In this document: in pieces, positions 36,913 to 47,300 of the stretch
Position numbering within the stretch: position 1 is the first letter of the stretch
Layout: every line of letters starts with the position of its first letter
Origin: JACCXG01 sp963785755
GTDB taxonomy: Bacteria > Acidobacteriota > Vicinamibacteria > Vicinamibacterales > 2-12-FULL-66-21
NCBI GenBank assembly: GCA_963785755.1
Contig: CAWAXG010000032.1
Location: 124,001-188,000, forward strand
Reading direction: 5' to 3'
DNA length: 64,000 nucleotides
Notes under the pieces: generated by a model
What the model saw: the letters and a program-made list of their open reading frames with translations, nothing else
Told to the model about the DNA's origin: nothing
The model's database searches: none
Translations under genes and position numbers: made by a program

Positions 36913-37011
36913 CGCTTCGTCGCTCGTCGCAGCCGACGAGCTCTGGCGAGGCCTCGCCGGAGCGCGCCTCGACTTGCGCGCGGAGGCGGGAGGTTGGAAG
37001 TTGGGAGTTGA
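36913..37011 (+). repeat. dispersed intergenic repeat (GAGCTCTGGCGAGGCCTCGCC), copy 1
   Basis: About 99 bases: CGCTCGTCG, then GACGAGCTCTGGCGAGGCC, TCGCCGGAGCGCG, GCGCGCGGAGGCGGG and TTGGGAGTTGAC. The same order recurs inverted at 47903-48000. It fills much of the 346-base gap 36692-37037 after the double hydrolase; I see no gene there. Confidence 0.85.
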
Positions 37012-37037
37012 CACTGCTCTTTTATCAGCCCGCCGCG

Positions 37038-37703
37038 CTAGCGGACATCCCACCACTTCGAGAGGCTCTGATCCGGCACGCGGGGCCGGTCCGCATAGTG
37101 CGACGTGTCGTTGAAGAGCATCAGCCGCACCCGCACCGGATCCTTGAAGTCGACGACATTCAGGCATGCTGGCGACTGGTCGAGGCGATCGCGATAGCCG
37201 CGCGGATCGAAAGCAAGCAGGCTGCTCAACACGAGCCGCAGCGTGGCCTTGTGAGAGACGACGACCAGCTGCCCGCCGGGATGGGTGGTGACGATCTCGC
37301 GGATGACCGGTAACGCGCGGGCGAGCACCGCCACGCCGGACTCTCCACCCTCGGGCGCGAACGTAAACGGATCGGCCTCCCACGCGGCATACTCGCCGCC
37401 GAACTGCTGCTCGACGTCCTCGCGCTTCATGCCCTCCCAATGGCCGTGGCCAATCTCCCGCAGCTCGTCGCGGATCATGGGCTCGAGCCGGCAGTGGCCG
37501 GCGATGATGCGAGCCGTGTCCAACGCGCGCGAGAGCGGACTCGAATAAACAGCGGTGATGTTCTGCTGCGAGAGGCGCTCGCCGAGCCGCGCGACCTGCC
37601 AGCGGCCCTGCTCCGACAGCTCGGCGCCCGACGAACCGGAGAAGCGGCCTTCCTCCGTGGCCGTCGTCGCGCCGTGCCGTACGAGGAAAAGACGGGTGGT
37701 CAT
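37038..37703 (-). CDS. histidine phosphatase family protein
   Basis: The 221-residue protein opens TTRLFLVRHGATTATEEGRFSG, with the RHG catalytic histidine at about residue 11. AVYSSPLSRALDTARIIAGH, REIGHGHWEGMKREDVEQQF (acid/base Glu) and QLVVVSHKATLRLVLSSLL (second His) follow. This is the cofactor-dependent phosphoglycerate mutase/phosphatase superfamily, closest in pattern to small-molecule phosphatases such as alpha-ribazole phosphatase. The substrate is unknown. The start is ATG 37703. It is probably transcribed alone and has the CAAGTACC hairpins upstream. Confidence 0.9.
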   Translation of the reverse strand: MTTRLFLVRHGATTATEEGRFSGSSGAELSEQGRWQVARLGERLSQQNITAVYSSPLSRALDTARIIAGHCRLEPMIRDELREIGHGHWEGMKREDVEQQFGGEYAAWEADPFTFAPEGGESGVAVLARALPVIREIVTTHPGGQLVVVSHKATLRLVLSSLLAFDPRGYRDRLDQSPACLNVVDFKDPVRVRLMLFNDTSHYADRPRVPDQSLSKWWDVR

Positions 37704-37712
37704 TCGGAACCA

Positions 37713-37813
37713 GTTGCAAGTACCAGGTACAACAGAACAATCGCAATGGGCAATACGTTCCGCTGTACTTGATACTTGCAACTTGAACCCGCATTCCGTA
37801 GTACCTGGTACTT
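37713..37813. repeat. intergenic nested hairpins (CAAGTACCAGGTAC)
   Basis: Perfect 13-base arms AAGTACCAGGTAC (37718-37730) and GTACCTGGTACTT (37801-37813) enclose a second perfect pair, GTTGCAAGTA (37713-37722) with TACTTGCAAC (37773-37782). The ACGTTCCGCTGTACTTG part repeats the element at 16036-16100. Confidence 0.85.
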
Positions 37814-37876
37814 CTAACTTGCACCATATTTGGATAGCGCGTCCCGCACGCAATAGGCGCTCATGAACACCCTTGT

Positions 37877-37965
37877 AGTTCACAGGGAGGATGGGAGGAA
37901 TGGAGCAAGGAACCACTTGAAACAGAACTGACTCCCTTCCTCCAGTCCTCTTGTACTTTTTCGAG
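37877..37965. repeat. CACAGGGAGG/CCTCC hairpin element
   Basis: TTCACAGGGAGGATGGGAGG at about 37878 faces CCCTTCCTCCAGTCCTCTTG near 37935-37955. It is another copy of the purine-rich hairpin at 12893-12949 and the half-copy at 53104-53127. It lies just upstream of the gene at 38002. Confidence 0.75.
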
Positions 37966-38001
37966 GCGACCCCGCTAATCATTTACCTTGCACCTTCCAA
38001 C

Positions 38002-38802
38002 ATGTCAGGCGATGAAGTAATCGTCACCGTCGGCGCCGTCCTGCTCGGCCCCGTCCTCTGGACCCTGTGGCTGTTCCAGATGTCGCGAGCCCAGACGATG
38101 CATCGGCGGCGCGTTGGCGTCATGCCTGTTGCCGCCGCGCTGCTCGCATGCGCGGGGCTGCTCTTGTTCGTTCTCCGGACGCGTGCGTCGTTCGACGTGG
38201 TCGATGCCCCGCAGTACCAATTCATGTACCTCGTGCTGGGATTGGCCTGGTTGCGAGTGGCACAGATGCTGTTCCCCTACGCAGGCCTGAGTCCACGCGA
38301 TGATGTGATCGAGCGGCGCAACGGCGCGGCATCATGGGCGTACGTCGGGGCGCTCATCGCCGTCACCCTGTGCTACGCCGGTGGAAACGTCGGCGATGGC
38401 CCGGGATGGTGGGTCGTGGTCTTTGCCGCCGGCCTCGCCACCGGCACGCTCCTCCTCGCGTGGGCGATGCTCGCGCAACTGAGCCCGGTCGCGGACGCGG
38501 TGACCATCGATCGCGATCCGGCTGCGGGCGTCCGACTGGCCGCTTTTCTTGTTTCCTGCGGGCTCATTCTCTACCGCGGTGTTGCCGGGGACTGGGAATC
38601 GGCGGCCGCCACGGTCAGCGACTTCGTGGCGGTGCTCCCGGCCGTGGTCGTGATCCTGGCGCTTGCCGTTGTCGTCGAACGCCTGGCTCGGCCGACGCCG
38701 GGACGGCCGCATGCCCCGTTCCCCATGTGGGGAGTCCTGCCATCGCTTGTGTATCTGGTCGTCGCGATCAACGCCCTGCGGATCATGCAATGGCCGGTGT
38801 AA
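38002..38802 (+). CDS. multi-pass membrane protein, first gene of the ATP-grasp operon
   Basis: The 266-residue protein has about seven hydrophobic helices (for example VIVTVGAVLLGPVLWTLWLFQ; MPVAAALLACAGLLLFVL; VALAVVVERLA-type near the end), a conserved-looking DDVIERRNGAASWAYVGAL loop and a VTIDRDPAAGVRLAAF loop. I do not recognise the family. It overlaps the ATP-grasp gene by 13 bases (ATG 38790 inside its last codons), so the two are translationally coupled and probably act together. It resembles the small membrane partners that accompany glutathionylspermidine-synthase-like genes; that link is an inference from context. Confidence 0.75.
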   Translation: MSGDEVIVTVGAVLLGPVLWTLWLFQMSRAQTMHRRRVGVMPVAAALLACAGLLLFVLRTRASFDVVDAPQYQFMYLVLGLAWLRVAQMLFPYAGLSPRDDVIERRNGAASWAYVGALIAVTLCYAGGNVGDGPGWWVVVFAAGLATGTLLLAWAMLAQLSPVADAVTIDRDPAAGVRLAAFLVSCGLILYRGVAGDWESAAATVSDFVAVLPAVVVILALAVVVERLARPTPGRPHAPFPMWGVLPSLVYLVVAINALRIMQWPV

Positions 38803-40079
38803 CGAGTCCGTGGGTGCCGGTCCAGCCGCTCGATGACCGGCAGTTCGCTGGCGTGAGACGCCGCGCGATCTTCGACTGTCAGAAATGGGATCCGCAAGTT
38901 GGTGACTCGTGCTCGGTCGCGCGGCAGCCACTGGTCGTCACGCGCACCGCGTGGGACCAGGTCACGGCACTGGCTGAAGCACTCGCGAAGGAAACGCTGG
39001 CCGCGGAGACCGAGCTCGTGCACCGCCCGGACTTGCACGCGACGCTCGGACTGCCCTCGGCCCTGCGCCGGGCACTCCGCCGCGCTGACTCGCTTGGAGC
39101 GGCGCGCGGCGCCGCCCGGATCATGCGCTTCGATTTTCACTTCACCGCGGACGGCTGGAGGATCTCCGAAGTCAATTGCGACGTGCCAGGCGGATTGAAC
39201 GAGGCGTCCGGCTTTCCGCGGATCATGGCGACGCACTATCCCTGGGCCGGCTCCGTCGGTGATCCGGTGGACGCGTACGTGAACGCGCTGGCCCGATGTG
39301 CCCCGAACGGGACCGTCGCATTCGTTCACGCGACGGCATACAGCGACGACCAGCAGATGATGCTGTTCGTCGCGCGCCGGCTCGAGGCCGCGGGCCTCTC
39401 GATCCATCTCGCGAGTCCGAATCATCTGCGCTGGAGTCAGGGACACGCGCGGCTCGAGGCCTCCTGGTGGCAGGGTCCGCTCGATCTCATCGTCCGGTTC
39501 TTTCCCGCGGAATGGCTCGGTGAGCTGCCACGAAACACGGAATGGCCGTGGTTGTTCGCCGGGGCCCGGACGCCGCTGAGCAATCCGGCGTCCGCCATCC
39601 TGACGCAGAGCAAACGCTTTCCGCTGATCTGGGACGCACTGCGCACGCCGTTGCCGGCGTGGCGCAGCCTGCTGCCGGAGACCCGCGATCCACGCCAGGC
39701 GCCATGGCGCACGTCATCGGACTGGATCGTCAAGCCGGCGTTCGGCCGCGTCGGCGAAGGCGTCGGCATGCGAGACCTCATCGACCACAAAGAGATGCAG
39801 CGCATCGCGCGCGGCGCGCGATGGTGGCCAGGCGCGTGGGTGGCGCAACGCCGCTTTCATCCTCTCCCGGTGGAGGGTGGCGACACGCACGTATTCCCGT
39901 GCCTCGGGATCTACACCCTCGACGAGCGAGCCGTCGGCGCGTATGGGCGGCTGGCTCGCGTGCCGCTGATCGACTCGCGCGCGGCCGACGCCGCCGTGCT
40001 GGTCACGGATCGCGGCTCGTCGCGGATTCTTCACGAGACGCTGATCTCTGCTGATTCGTCGATCAGGTCGACGGCCTGA
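38790..40079 (+). CDS. glutathionylspermidine-synthase-like (preATP-grasp) ligase
   Basis: The 429-residue protein has the glutathionylspermidine synthase fold signature. RIMRFDFHFTADGWRISEVNCDVPGGLNEAS is the N-terminal substrate strand with E-x-N; HATAYSDDQQMMLFVARRL follows. LTQSKRFPLIWDAL, DWIVKPAFGRVGEGVGM (ATP-binding Lys) and WVAQRRFHPLPVEGG, CLGIYTLDERAVGAYGRLA make the ATP-grasp half. Such ligases form an amide between a carboxylate and an amine using ATP. The amidase half of the E. coli bifunctional enzyme is absent. The coupled membrane protein, the unknown protein downstream and a PLP decarboxylase suggest that the amine substrate is made in the same operon. Confidence 0.8.
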   Translation: MAGVTSPWVPVQPLDDRQFAGVRRRAIFDCQKWDPQVGDSCSVARQPLVVTRTAWDQVTALAEALAKETLAAETELVHRPDLHATLGLPSALRRALRRADSLGAARGAARIMRFDFHFTADGWRISEVNCDVPGGLNEASGFPRIMATHYPWAGSVGDPVDAYVNALARCAPNGTVAFVHATAYSDDQQMMLFVARRLEAAGLSIHLASPNHLRWSQGHARLEASWWQGPLDLIVRFFPAEWLGELPRNTEWPWLFAGARTPLSNPASAILTQSKRFPLIWDALRTPLPAWRSLLPETRDPRQAPWRTSSDWIVKPAFGRVGEGVGMRDLIDHKEMQRIARGARWWPGAWVAQRRFHPLPVEGGDTHVFPCLGIYTLDERAVGAYGRLARVPLIDSRAADAAVLVTDRGSSRILHETLISADSSIRSTA

Positions 40080-40089
40080 AGAGGTTCCC

Positions 40090-40854
40090 TTGAGTTTTAT
40101 TGCGAGTGAAAACGCATTCGCTGCCTGGGCGCCCGATGGCGTGTTCTGGTCCGAATGGGCCAAGCCGATTGCGTTCATCCAGGCAGGCCCCACGATCGTC
40201 CTGGAACCGGTTGCCGAAGCGACGGCACCCGCGGTTCCAGGTCCACTCGATGCGACGTCGGTCGTCATCGTCGACCTGCCGGGCGCCGATGCCGTGAACG
40301 CGGGACTGGCCCTCGCGGAGCGCGGGTTCCGGCCCGTCCCGTTGTTCAACGGCACGTCCGGCCCGTCGGCGGTGATCGATGTGTCGCCAATCACCCGTGC
40401 CCTGGGGAGCGGCGTGGAGCGGCTCAAGCGCGTGAGTCTCGGCGCGGAGGCGGCGCCAGCCTTCCTGCTCGATTCACGACGCAGCGGGAGCGGCGCCGAT
40501 CCGCGGCCCGGCTCGTACGACAATCGCTGGATCGCACTGCCCCAGGACTTTCCCTCGGGCGCGCTGCTCGCAAGCCGCGGGTTCAGGACTGCAACGCTGA
40601 TTCAGAAAGACACGCTCTCGATTCCGCCCGATCTCGCGCACGTCTTGCGGCGCTGGCAGGACAACGGGATTCAAATTCGAGTCGTCGATGTGGCCAAAGG
40701 CCAGGGCGCCGCGAATGTCACCGTTCCGAAGCCATCGGGCTTCAAGCTGGCGTGGTACGCGGCGATTGCCCTGCTCGGGCTGCGGCGCAGTAACGTGGGC
40801 GGCTTTGGATCGACCATTCCGCAAGCGTCGCAGCACAGAGGATTCCACGGATAA
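40090..40854 (+). CDS. unknown protein, third gene of the ATP-grasp operon
   Basis: The 254-residue protein begins at TTG 40090, 10 bases after the ATP-grasp stop and preceded by AGAGG. Visible blocks: GPTIVLEPVAE, SVVIVDLPGADAVNAGLALAERGFRPVPLFNGTSG, WIALPQDFPSGALLASRGFRTATLIQKDTLSIPPDLAHVLRRWQDNGIQIRVVD. It ends with a hydrophobic FKLAWYAAIALLGL and a Gly/Ser tail. It has a Rossmann-like alternation but no nucleotide motif that I can name. The tight spacing on both sides makes it part of the same unit. Confidence 0.7.
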   Translation: MSFIASENAFAAWAPDGVFWSEWAKPIAFIQAGPTIVLEPVAEATAPAVPGPLDATSVVIVDLPGADAVNAGLALAERGFRPVPLFNGTSGPSAVIDVSPITRALGSGVERLKRVSLGAEAAPAFLLDSRRSGSGADPRPGSYDNRWIALPQDFPSGALLASRGFRTATLIQKDTLSIPPDLAHVLRRWQDNGIQIRVVDVAKGQGAANVTVPKPSGFKLAWYAAIALLGLRRSNVGGFGSTIPQASQHRGFHG

Positions 40855-40865
40855 GGAAGGAGCCG

Positions 40866-42323
40866 ATGACTGCTGAAGACGATCGCTGGACCTGGTCTCC
40901 CGACGAGATCAGGCGCGTGGGCTACCGTGTCGTGGATCTGATCGCGGAGCATCTCACCACGTTGCCGTCGCGTCCCGTGTTCACCCCAGTGCCTCGCGAT
41001 CTCTCGACCGCCTTCCTGCAGGAGCCGGCGCCCCGGCAGGGACGCGACGCCGACGCGATCCTGGAGATGTTTCGAGCGACGGTCGAGCCGTACCCGTTTG
41101 GCAACGGCCATCCGCGCTTCTTCGGTTGGGTGAATTCGCCGCCGACGGTCATGGGCATCTTCGCGGACGCGCTGGCGGCCGCGATGAATCCGAGTTGCGC
41201 CGGCGGCAATCACGCCGCGATCTACGTCGAGCGGCAGGTCGTGCAGTGGTTTAAAGAACTGCTCGGCTACCCTGCCGAAGCCTTCGGCCTGCTGGTCAGC
41301 GGCGGATCCATGGCGGCACTGACCGCGCTGACCGTCGCGCGCCACGTGAAGTGCGGATTCGACGTTCGCACGTCCGGTCTCCGGCAGAGCCCATCTCAAC
41401 TCGTTTTCTACCGGACGGCGGAAACACACGGGTGCCACCAGAAGGCCATCGAACTGCTCGGCGTCGGATCCAGTCACATTCGAACGATTCAACACGACGA
41501 GGCGTACCGGATGCGGCCCTCGGCGCTCGAGGCGGCCATCACGCGTGACCGTCAGGAAGGTCATACAGCGGTGGCGGTCATCGCCAGCGCCGGCACGGTC
41601 AATACCGGAGCGATCGATCCGCTGGAGGAGATCGCGGAGATCTGCCGGAAGCACGATGTCTGGATGCACGTCGATGGCGCCTACGGCGCACCCGCGATTC
41701 TGACCGCGAAGTACGCCGCTGTTCTTTCCGCGATCAAGCTGGCGGACAGCATCGCCCTCGATCCCCATAAATGGCTCTGCGTCCCGGTCGAAGCCGGCCT
41801 CATTCTGGTCCGGCATGGGGAGGCGCAGCGGGCGGCTTTCAGCCTCGTGCCGCCGTACCTGCGTACCGACGGCAGCCCGACCGGCGTCGGAGGTCCGCCG
41901 TGGTTCTCCGAATACGGCTTTCAACAGACCCGCGGATTCCGCGCCCTGAAGGTCTGGATGTCGCTGCTCCATCACGGCGTCGACGGGTATCGCGAGGCGA
42001 TCGATCGCACCTTGGATCTCGCGAACCGCCTGGCCGGCATGCTGCGCGCCTCGCAGGACGTCGAAGTGTGCGAACCGCAGAGTCTCGGAATCGTCTGCTT
42101 CCGCGTTCGTCCGCGCGCATGGCGCGGGACGCCACAGGATGTGAACGCCCTGAATCAGGCGCTTCTCGAACGGCTGCAACTGGGCGGCCAGGTGTTCGTC
42201 TCGAGCACCTCGCTGGATGGTGTTCTCTGGCTGCGAGCCTGCGTTCTGAATCCAAAAGCAACGCTCGACGACATCCGTGCGCTCGTCGACGCGATTCAGG
42301 TGGCTGCCGCAGACGCTCGATGA
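40866..42323 (+). CDS. PLP-dependent group II (aromatic amino acid-type) decarboxylase
   Basis: The 485-residue protein is a full group II decarboxylase. GHPRFFGWVNSPPTVMGIFADALAAAMN, LVSGGSMAALTALTVAR (phosphate-binding region) and AETHGCHQKAIELLGVG with the ring-stacking His are present. VIASAGTVNTGAIDPLEEI and WMHVDGAYGA give the Asp to the PLP nitrogen, and SIALDPHKWLCVPVEAG carries the Schiff-base Lys. It decarboxylates an aromatic or related L-amino acid to an amine. It starts 11 bases after the unknown protein, so it belongs to the ATP-grasp operon and likely supplies the amine. Confidence 0.92.
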   Translation: MTAEDDRWTWSPDEIRRVGYRVVDLIAEHLTTLPSRPVFTPVPRDLSTAFLQEPAPRQGRDADAILEMFRATVEPYPFGNGHPRFFGWVNSPPTVMGIFADALAAAMNPSCAGGNHAAIYVERQVVQWFKELLGYPAEAFGLLVSGGSMAALTALTVARHVKCGFDVRTSGLRQSPSQLVFYRTAETHGCHQKAIELLGVGSSHIRTIQHDEAYRMRPSALEAAITRDRQEGHTAVAVIASAGTVNTGAIDPLEEIAEICRKHDVWMHVDGAYGAPAILTAKYAAVLSAIKLADSIALDPHKWLCVPVEAGLILVRHGEAQRAAFSLVPPYLRTDGSPTGVGGPPWFSEYGFQQTRGFRALKVWMSLLHHGVDGYREAIDRTLDLANRLAGMLRASQDVEVCEPQSLGIVCFRVRPRAWRGTPQDVNALNQALLERLQLGGQVFVSSTSLDGVLWLRACVLNPKATLDDIRALVDAIQVAAADAR

Positions 42324-42566
42324 GCTGACGCCGCGGGCGTTTTGAACGGGTACGGCCTCTCCCAAGCGATATATACGCTCCGCTGGCTCATCCGGACGAA
42401 CGAGATACTCAGCGCTTGACGTTCGCAACCGCGGCGCGACACGATGAAACTTGGCGAAGCCGCAGATGGACCTGCTTGACGTGACGCCGCCGCCCCGGGC
42501 CAGGAGTCAGGACAACAGCCGGCAGTTCCATCGTCGGCCGCGCGCCGAAGTGCGACGCGAGCCGAG
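42324..42566. other. intergenic region before the uptake island
   Basis: 243 bases with no gene, repeat family or clear terminator visible. A promoter for the CRTAC1 gene should lie here. Confidence 0.4.
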
Positions 42567-44346
42567 ATGAAGGCCAGACTCCCGCTGCACTGCGTCCTGT
42601 CTCCTGCGATCCTCCTGGGCCCGCTCGCCCTGGTTCCTCACGCGTCCGACGTCACCATTCGGCTCGTCGATGTCGCCGAGCAGGCCGGCCTCACCCTGCT
42701 CAACATCTGCGGCGGCTCGTCCAAGGACTACATCCTCGACGTGAACGGCAACGGCGCGGCGCTGTTCGACTACGACAACGATGGCGACATGGATGCCCTG
42801 ATCGTCAACGGCTCGACCCGGGAGGCGATCAAGCAGGGCGGCGATCCGATGGCGGCGCTCTTCCGCAACGACGGGAAGGGGCGCTTCGACGATGTGACCG
42901 CGGCAAGCGGACTGCGCGCACGGGGCTGGGGGATGGGCACGTGCGTCGCCGACTATGACAACGACGGCTTCCAGGACATCTACCTCACCGCGTTCGGTCC
43001 GGACGTGCTCGCTGCACAACAACGGGGACGGAACGTTCACGGACGTCACGGCGCGGGCGGGGGTCGGAGATCCGCGGTGGAGCACCAACTGCGCCTTCGC
43101 TGACTACGATCGCGACGGCGACCTCGATCTGTACGTGGCCAATTACGTCGCGTTCAGCGAGGCCACCATCCCGAAGCGCGGCGCCTCATCCACCTGCAAG
43201 TACATGGGCGTCGACGTGATGTGCGGGCCGAAGGGCCTCGCCGGCGAGCCGGACGTCCTCTACCGCAACAACGGCGACGGCACCTTCACCGACGTCTCGC
43301 GCGCGGCAGGCATCGTCGATCCCGGCCACTACGGCTTCGGCGTGCTGTTCTCCGATCTGGACGGCGACGGCTGGGCCGACGTCTTCGTCGCGAACGACTC
43401 GGTTCCCAATCTGCTGTTCCGGAACAACCGCGACGGCACGTTCTCGGAGATTGGCCTCGCGTCCGGGATCGCGTTGAGCGGCGACGGCAAGGCGCAGGCC
43501 GGCATGGGCGCCGACGCCGCGGACTACGACGGCGACGGCCGCCTCGACGTCTTCGTCACGAATTTCTCCCAGGACCACAACACCCTCTACCGCAACAGCG
43601 CCGAGGGCTTCTTCAGCGACGTGAGCCATCAGGCTCGTGTCGTGACGCCGTCCCTCGCGAACCTCGGCTGGGGCACCGGGTTCGCCGATTTCGACAACGA
43701 CGGCCTGCTCGATCTCTTCGTCGCCAACGGCCACGTCTACCCCGAGATCGATCGACTGGGCACGCGCACGACCTACCGTCAGCCCAAGCAGTTGTTCAAG
43801 AACCGGGGGCAGGGACTTTTCAGCGACGTGACCGAGACCGTGGGCGGAGGGCTGCTGGTCGAGAAATCGAGCCGGGGCGCGGCGTTCGGGGATGTCGACA
43901 ACGACGGCGACGTCGACGTGCTCGTGATCAACATGAACGATCGGCCGACCCTGCTCCGCAACGATACAGACTCGGGCCACAACTGGATCGCGCTGAAACT
44001 GGTCGCGAGCGGCGGAATCGCGACGCCATCGGGGCGCGCGTGTGGCTGGACGGAGACGGCGCGCGTCAGGTCGCGGAAATCCGCAGCGGCGGCAGTTATC
44101 TGTCGCACAATGACATGCGCGTCCGTTTCGGGCTGGGCCGCAGGACGAAGGTGCCGCCGGCGACAGTCCGGTGGCCCGACGGCGCCGTCGAACGGTTCGA
44201 CAGCCTGACGCCCGAACGCGATTCAGACAATCCGCCAGGGACAGGGACGACCGGCGGCTGGCAGATACACGATGAACGCAACTCGGATGCGGATGGACGC
44301 CCGCGAGGCGGGCCGTCCATCTGTTTGGAGGCGAGGACACAGATGA
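42567..44346 (+). CDS. CRTAC1-family protein (VCBS repeats plus ASPIC/UnbV domain), three frameshifts
   Basis: The start at ATG 42567 gives a signal peptide and FG-GAP/VCBS repeats with Ca-binding loops: GAALFDYDNDGDMDALIVNG, VADYDNDGFQDIYL. Near 43013 the frame changes to LHNNGDGTFTDVTARAGV, YDRDGDLDLYVANY, FSDLDGDGWADVFVAND and FDNDGLLDLFVANG. Near 44026 it changes to the UnbV part: DAIGARVWLDGDGARQVAEIRSGGSYLSHND, VRFGLGRR, VRWPDGAVERF. Near 44215 it changes to the tail AIQTIRQGQGRPAAGRY. Each join fits one missing base. The TGA (44344-44346) overlaps the TonB receptor ATG as ATGA, so the two were translationally coupled. Such proteins are exported and bind glycans or partner receptors. 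Confidence 0.8.
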
Positions 44347-47300
44347 CAACACGAGCATCGTCGGAGTCTCGTCGTCGCTGCATGGCTGCTATGCGGCGGC
44401 ATCGCGCACGCGCAAGTGGCGCGGTCCCAGTTCAACGGCACGGTCACCGATTCGGCGGGCGGCGTGCTCGTCGGCGCGACCGTGGTCGTGACCAACGTGG
44501 AGACCAACGTCGAGTCGAGAGCGACAACGACCGACGCCGGCGTTTACGTCCTTCCTTACCTGGCGAATGGCGTCTACAGACTCCGTGTCGAGGCGCAGGG
44601 GTTCCGGCCTGCGGAGGCCAAGCAGGTCACGCCTTCGAGCTGCACAGACGCTGACGCTCGACTTCAAGCTCGACGTCGACGCCATCACTGAGGTCGGTGA
44701 CGGTCACGGCGCCGGTGATTGAAACGAGCACCGCGGAGATCGGTCACTACGTTTCGAAGCAAGGAATTCGAGACGTGGCCGATCCAGGTGGGGGACGGTC
44801 AGCGGCAGGTCCAGCAGTTCATCTTCTCGAGCCTCCCGGGTACCACGGGCGGCACGTTCGAAGGATCGATCAACGGCGGCCGCAACTACTCGCACGAAAT
44901 CCTGATCGAAGGCATTCCGCTCGGCCGCAACCTGCAGGGCGGCAGCAACAACGAGATGTCGCCGCCCACCGAGATGGTCGAGCGAGTTCAAGCTCCAGAC
45001 CGGCACGCTCGGCGCCGAATTCGGCGGTGGCCAGACGGCGGTCGCGAACTTCGTCGTCAAGTCCGGGCACAAATGACTTCCACGGGTCGGGCGCGTTCTA
45101 CCTGCAGGATTCGTCGATGGACGCGCGGCCCGTTCCAGTCGCCAAGGCGCTCGGCCAGAACTCCGGTACGGGAGCTGCAGAACTGGGCGGTCGCCGTGGG
45201 CGGCCCGATCATGCTGCCGAAGATACAGCGGCAAGAACCGCAGCTTCTTCTATGCCTCGTTCGAGAGGACCCACGCGGAAGACCAGACATCGACCTCATT
45301 CCGTTCGCTGCCGACGCGCGAGTTCCAGAACGGCGACTTTTCGCGTCTGTTCGATGCGGGCTACACGGGCGATGCCCGTTCCGGGACGACCATCGGAACT
45401 GATGCCCTCGGGCGCCCGTACGATTCGGTCAGATCTACGATCCGCGCACCACGCGCGTCGTCGACGGCCGGGTGACCCGCGATCCGTTCCCCAACAATGT
45501 CATCCCGCGCGCGATGTGGGACGCCGTGGCGCGCAACACCCTCGAGCAGGGACTGTGGGATGCGCCGGAGCTGGATCGCCTGTTGAACAACCAGCCGGTG
45601 CTGCAACCAGCAGCCCGGTCTTCGATCAGAAGACCTTCGCGACGAAGTACGACCAGGTGTTGAACGACAAACACAAGCTGTCGTTCTTCATCAACCGCGA
45701 ATGGCGGGAGCGGAACAACTCCCCCGCCGGCCGCTACGGTCTGCCGCCTGGGTCGCCGACCAATCTGTACCAGTTTCAGAGCACGCCCAGCTGGATGATC
45801 AGGGCGACGGAGAATTGGGTGATCAGCGATCGATTCCTGCACCGCTTCGCCTTCGGCTACAACCGGTTCGGCAACGCGAATCGCAGCGTCCACTTCAACG
45901 CTGGCTGGCCGTCGAAGATCGGGCTGACCAATCAGCCGGACACGACGTTCCCGCGGTTCGCGTTCACGCGGGACGGCGCAATTCTGCGGATTGACTCTGG
46001 GCAATTACGGATCGACTCAACCGCAACGCGAGCTACGAGGGCAGCACGATCGTCCAGGACGATCTGACGATCATCATGGGCAAGCACAGCATCAAGACCG
46101 GCTTCGAGGGGCGTTTCTACTACCTTGAAAGCGACAGCCCTGACGGGACCGCGACCTACAACTTCAATTCCGCGCAGACGAACCTGCCCGGGTTCGATCA
46201 CGCAGACGGGGCATGCCTACGGGAGCTTCCTGCTGGGCGCGGTGCAGACCTCGAGCCGGCCTGTCCAGATCGTCAACAATTCCTACTACCAGAACAACTA
46301 CGACTTCTACGTGCAGGACGACTACAAGGTGTCGTCCAAGCTCACGCTCAACCTGGGCGTCCGCTGGCAGATTCTGCCGGGCATGACGAGAAGAACGGCT
46401 ATGTCACCAACCTCGATCTGACCCTGCCCAACGCGGCGGCGGGCAACCGGCCAGGCGCCTTGCGCTTCGCCGATCAGGAAGGCGAGAAGACGTTCATCGA
46501 CACGTACTACGGGCAGGTCCAGCCGCGTCTGGGCGTCGCGTACGCCGTGTCGCCGCAGATGGCAATCAGCGCGGGCTACAGCTCGAGCAACCGCCCGGCG
46601 CATGGCCTACAGCGACGGCGAGAACTTCGTCACGCCTGAACTCGGCCGGCTACAACGGCACCATCTCGATCACCCGCGCCACGCGGCCGACGCCGAACGC
46701 ACAGGACCCGATCATGTCCCTGAGCGAACCGTATCCCGAGCTTCTCGGGAGTGGCTCCCAATTACGATCCGACGCAGCTGAACAACCAGGGGGTCGGGAC
46801 GGTTCTCAGGGGAGACGAGGCGAGGCGCGAACGGTACAACAACTACAACGTGACGCTGCGCCGTCAGCTGCCGGCGAACTTCTCGGCGACGGTGGCCTAC
46901 ATCGGCGCATACGGCACGCGCGACTCATGCCCTGATTTCGACACGGCACGAGATCAACCGCATCCCGTTCGAGGCGATCGGGCAGTATGGCGACCTGCTG
47001 TTCAGCCCGCTGTCGAGCCAGCCGCAGCTCGGTATCCCGCTCCCGTATCCTGGATTCACCGGCACGGTGCTGCAGGCGCTGCGACCGTATCCGCAGTTCA
47101 CGAGCATCCGTACCAGAACACCTACAAGGGCAAGACCCGCTACGACTCGCTGCAGACGACGCTCGAGCGGCATTTCAGGGACGACTTCGCGCTGCTCGTC
47201 GCCTACACCTTGTCGAAGACGGAAGACAACGTCCTGAAGCAGGACGGGTCGGGTGACGAGTGGGCGTATGCCGCGGGCCGGCACTATCCCGCACTTCTTC

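Noticed and set aside
36896..37114. Small protein containing DELWRGLAGAR, with a look-alike at 47843-48142
   Set aside because: The shared peptide comes from the dispersed DNA repeat itself (opposite orientation, no ribosome binding site), not from related genes.
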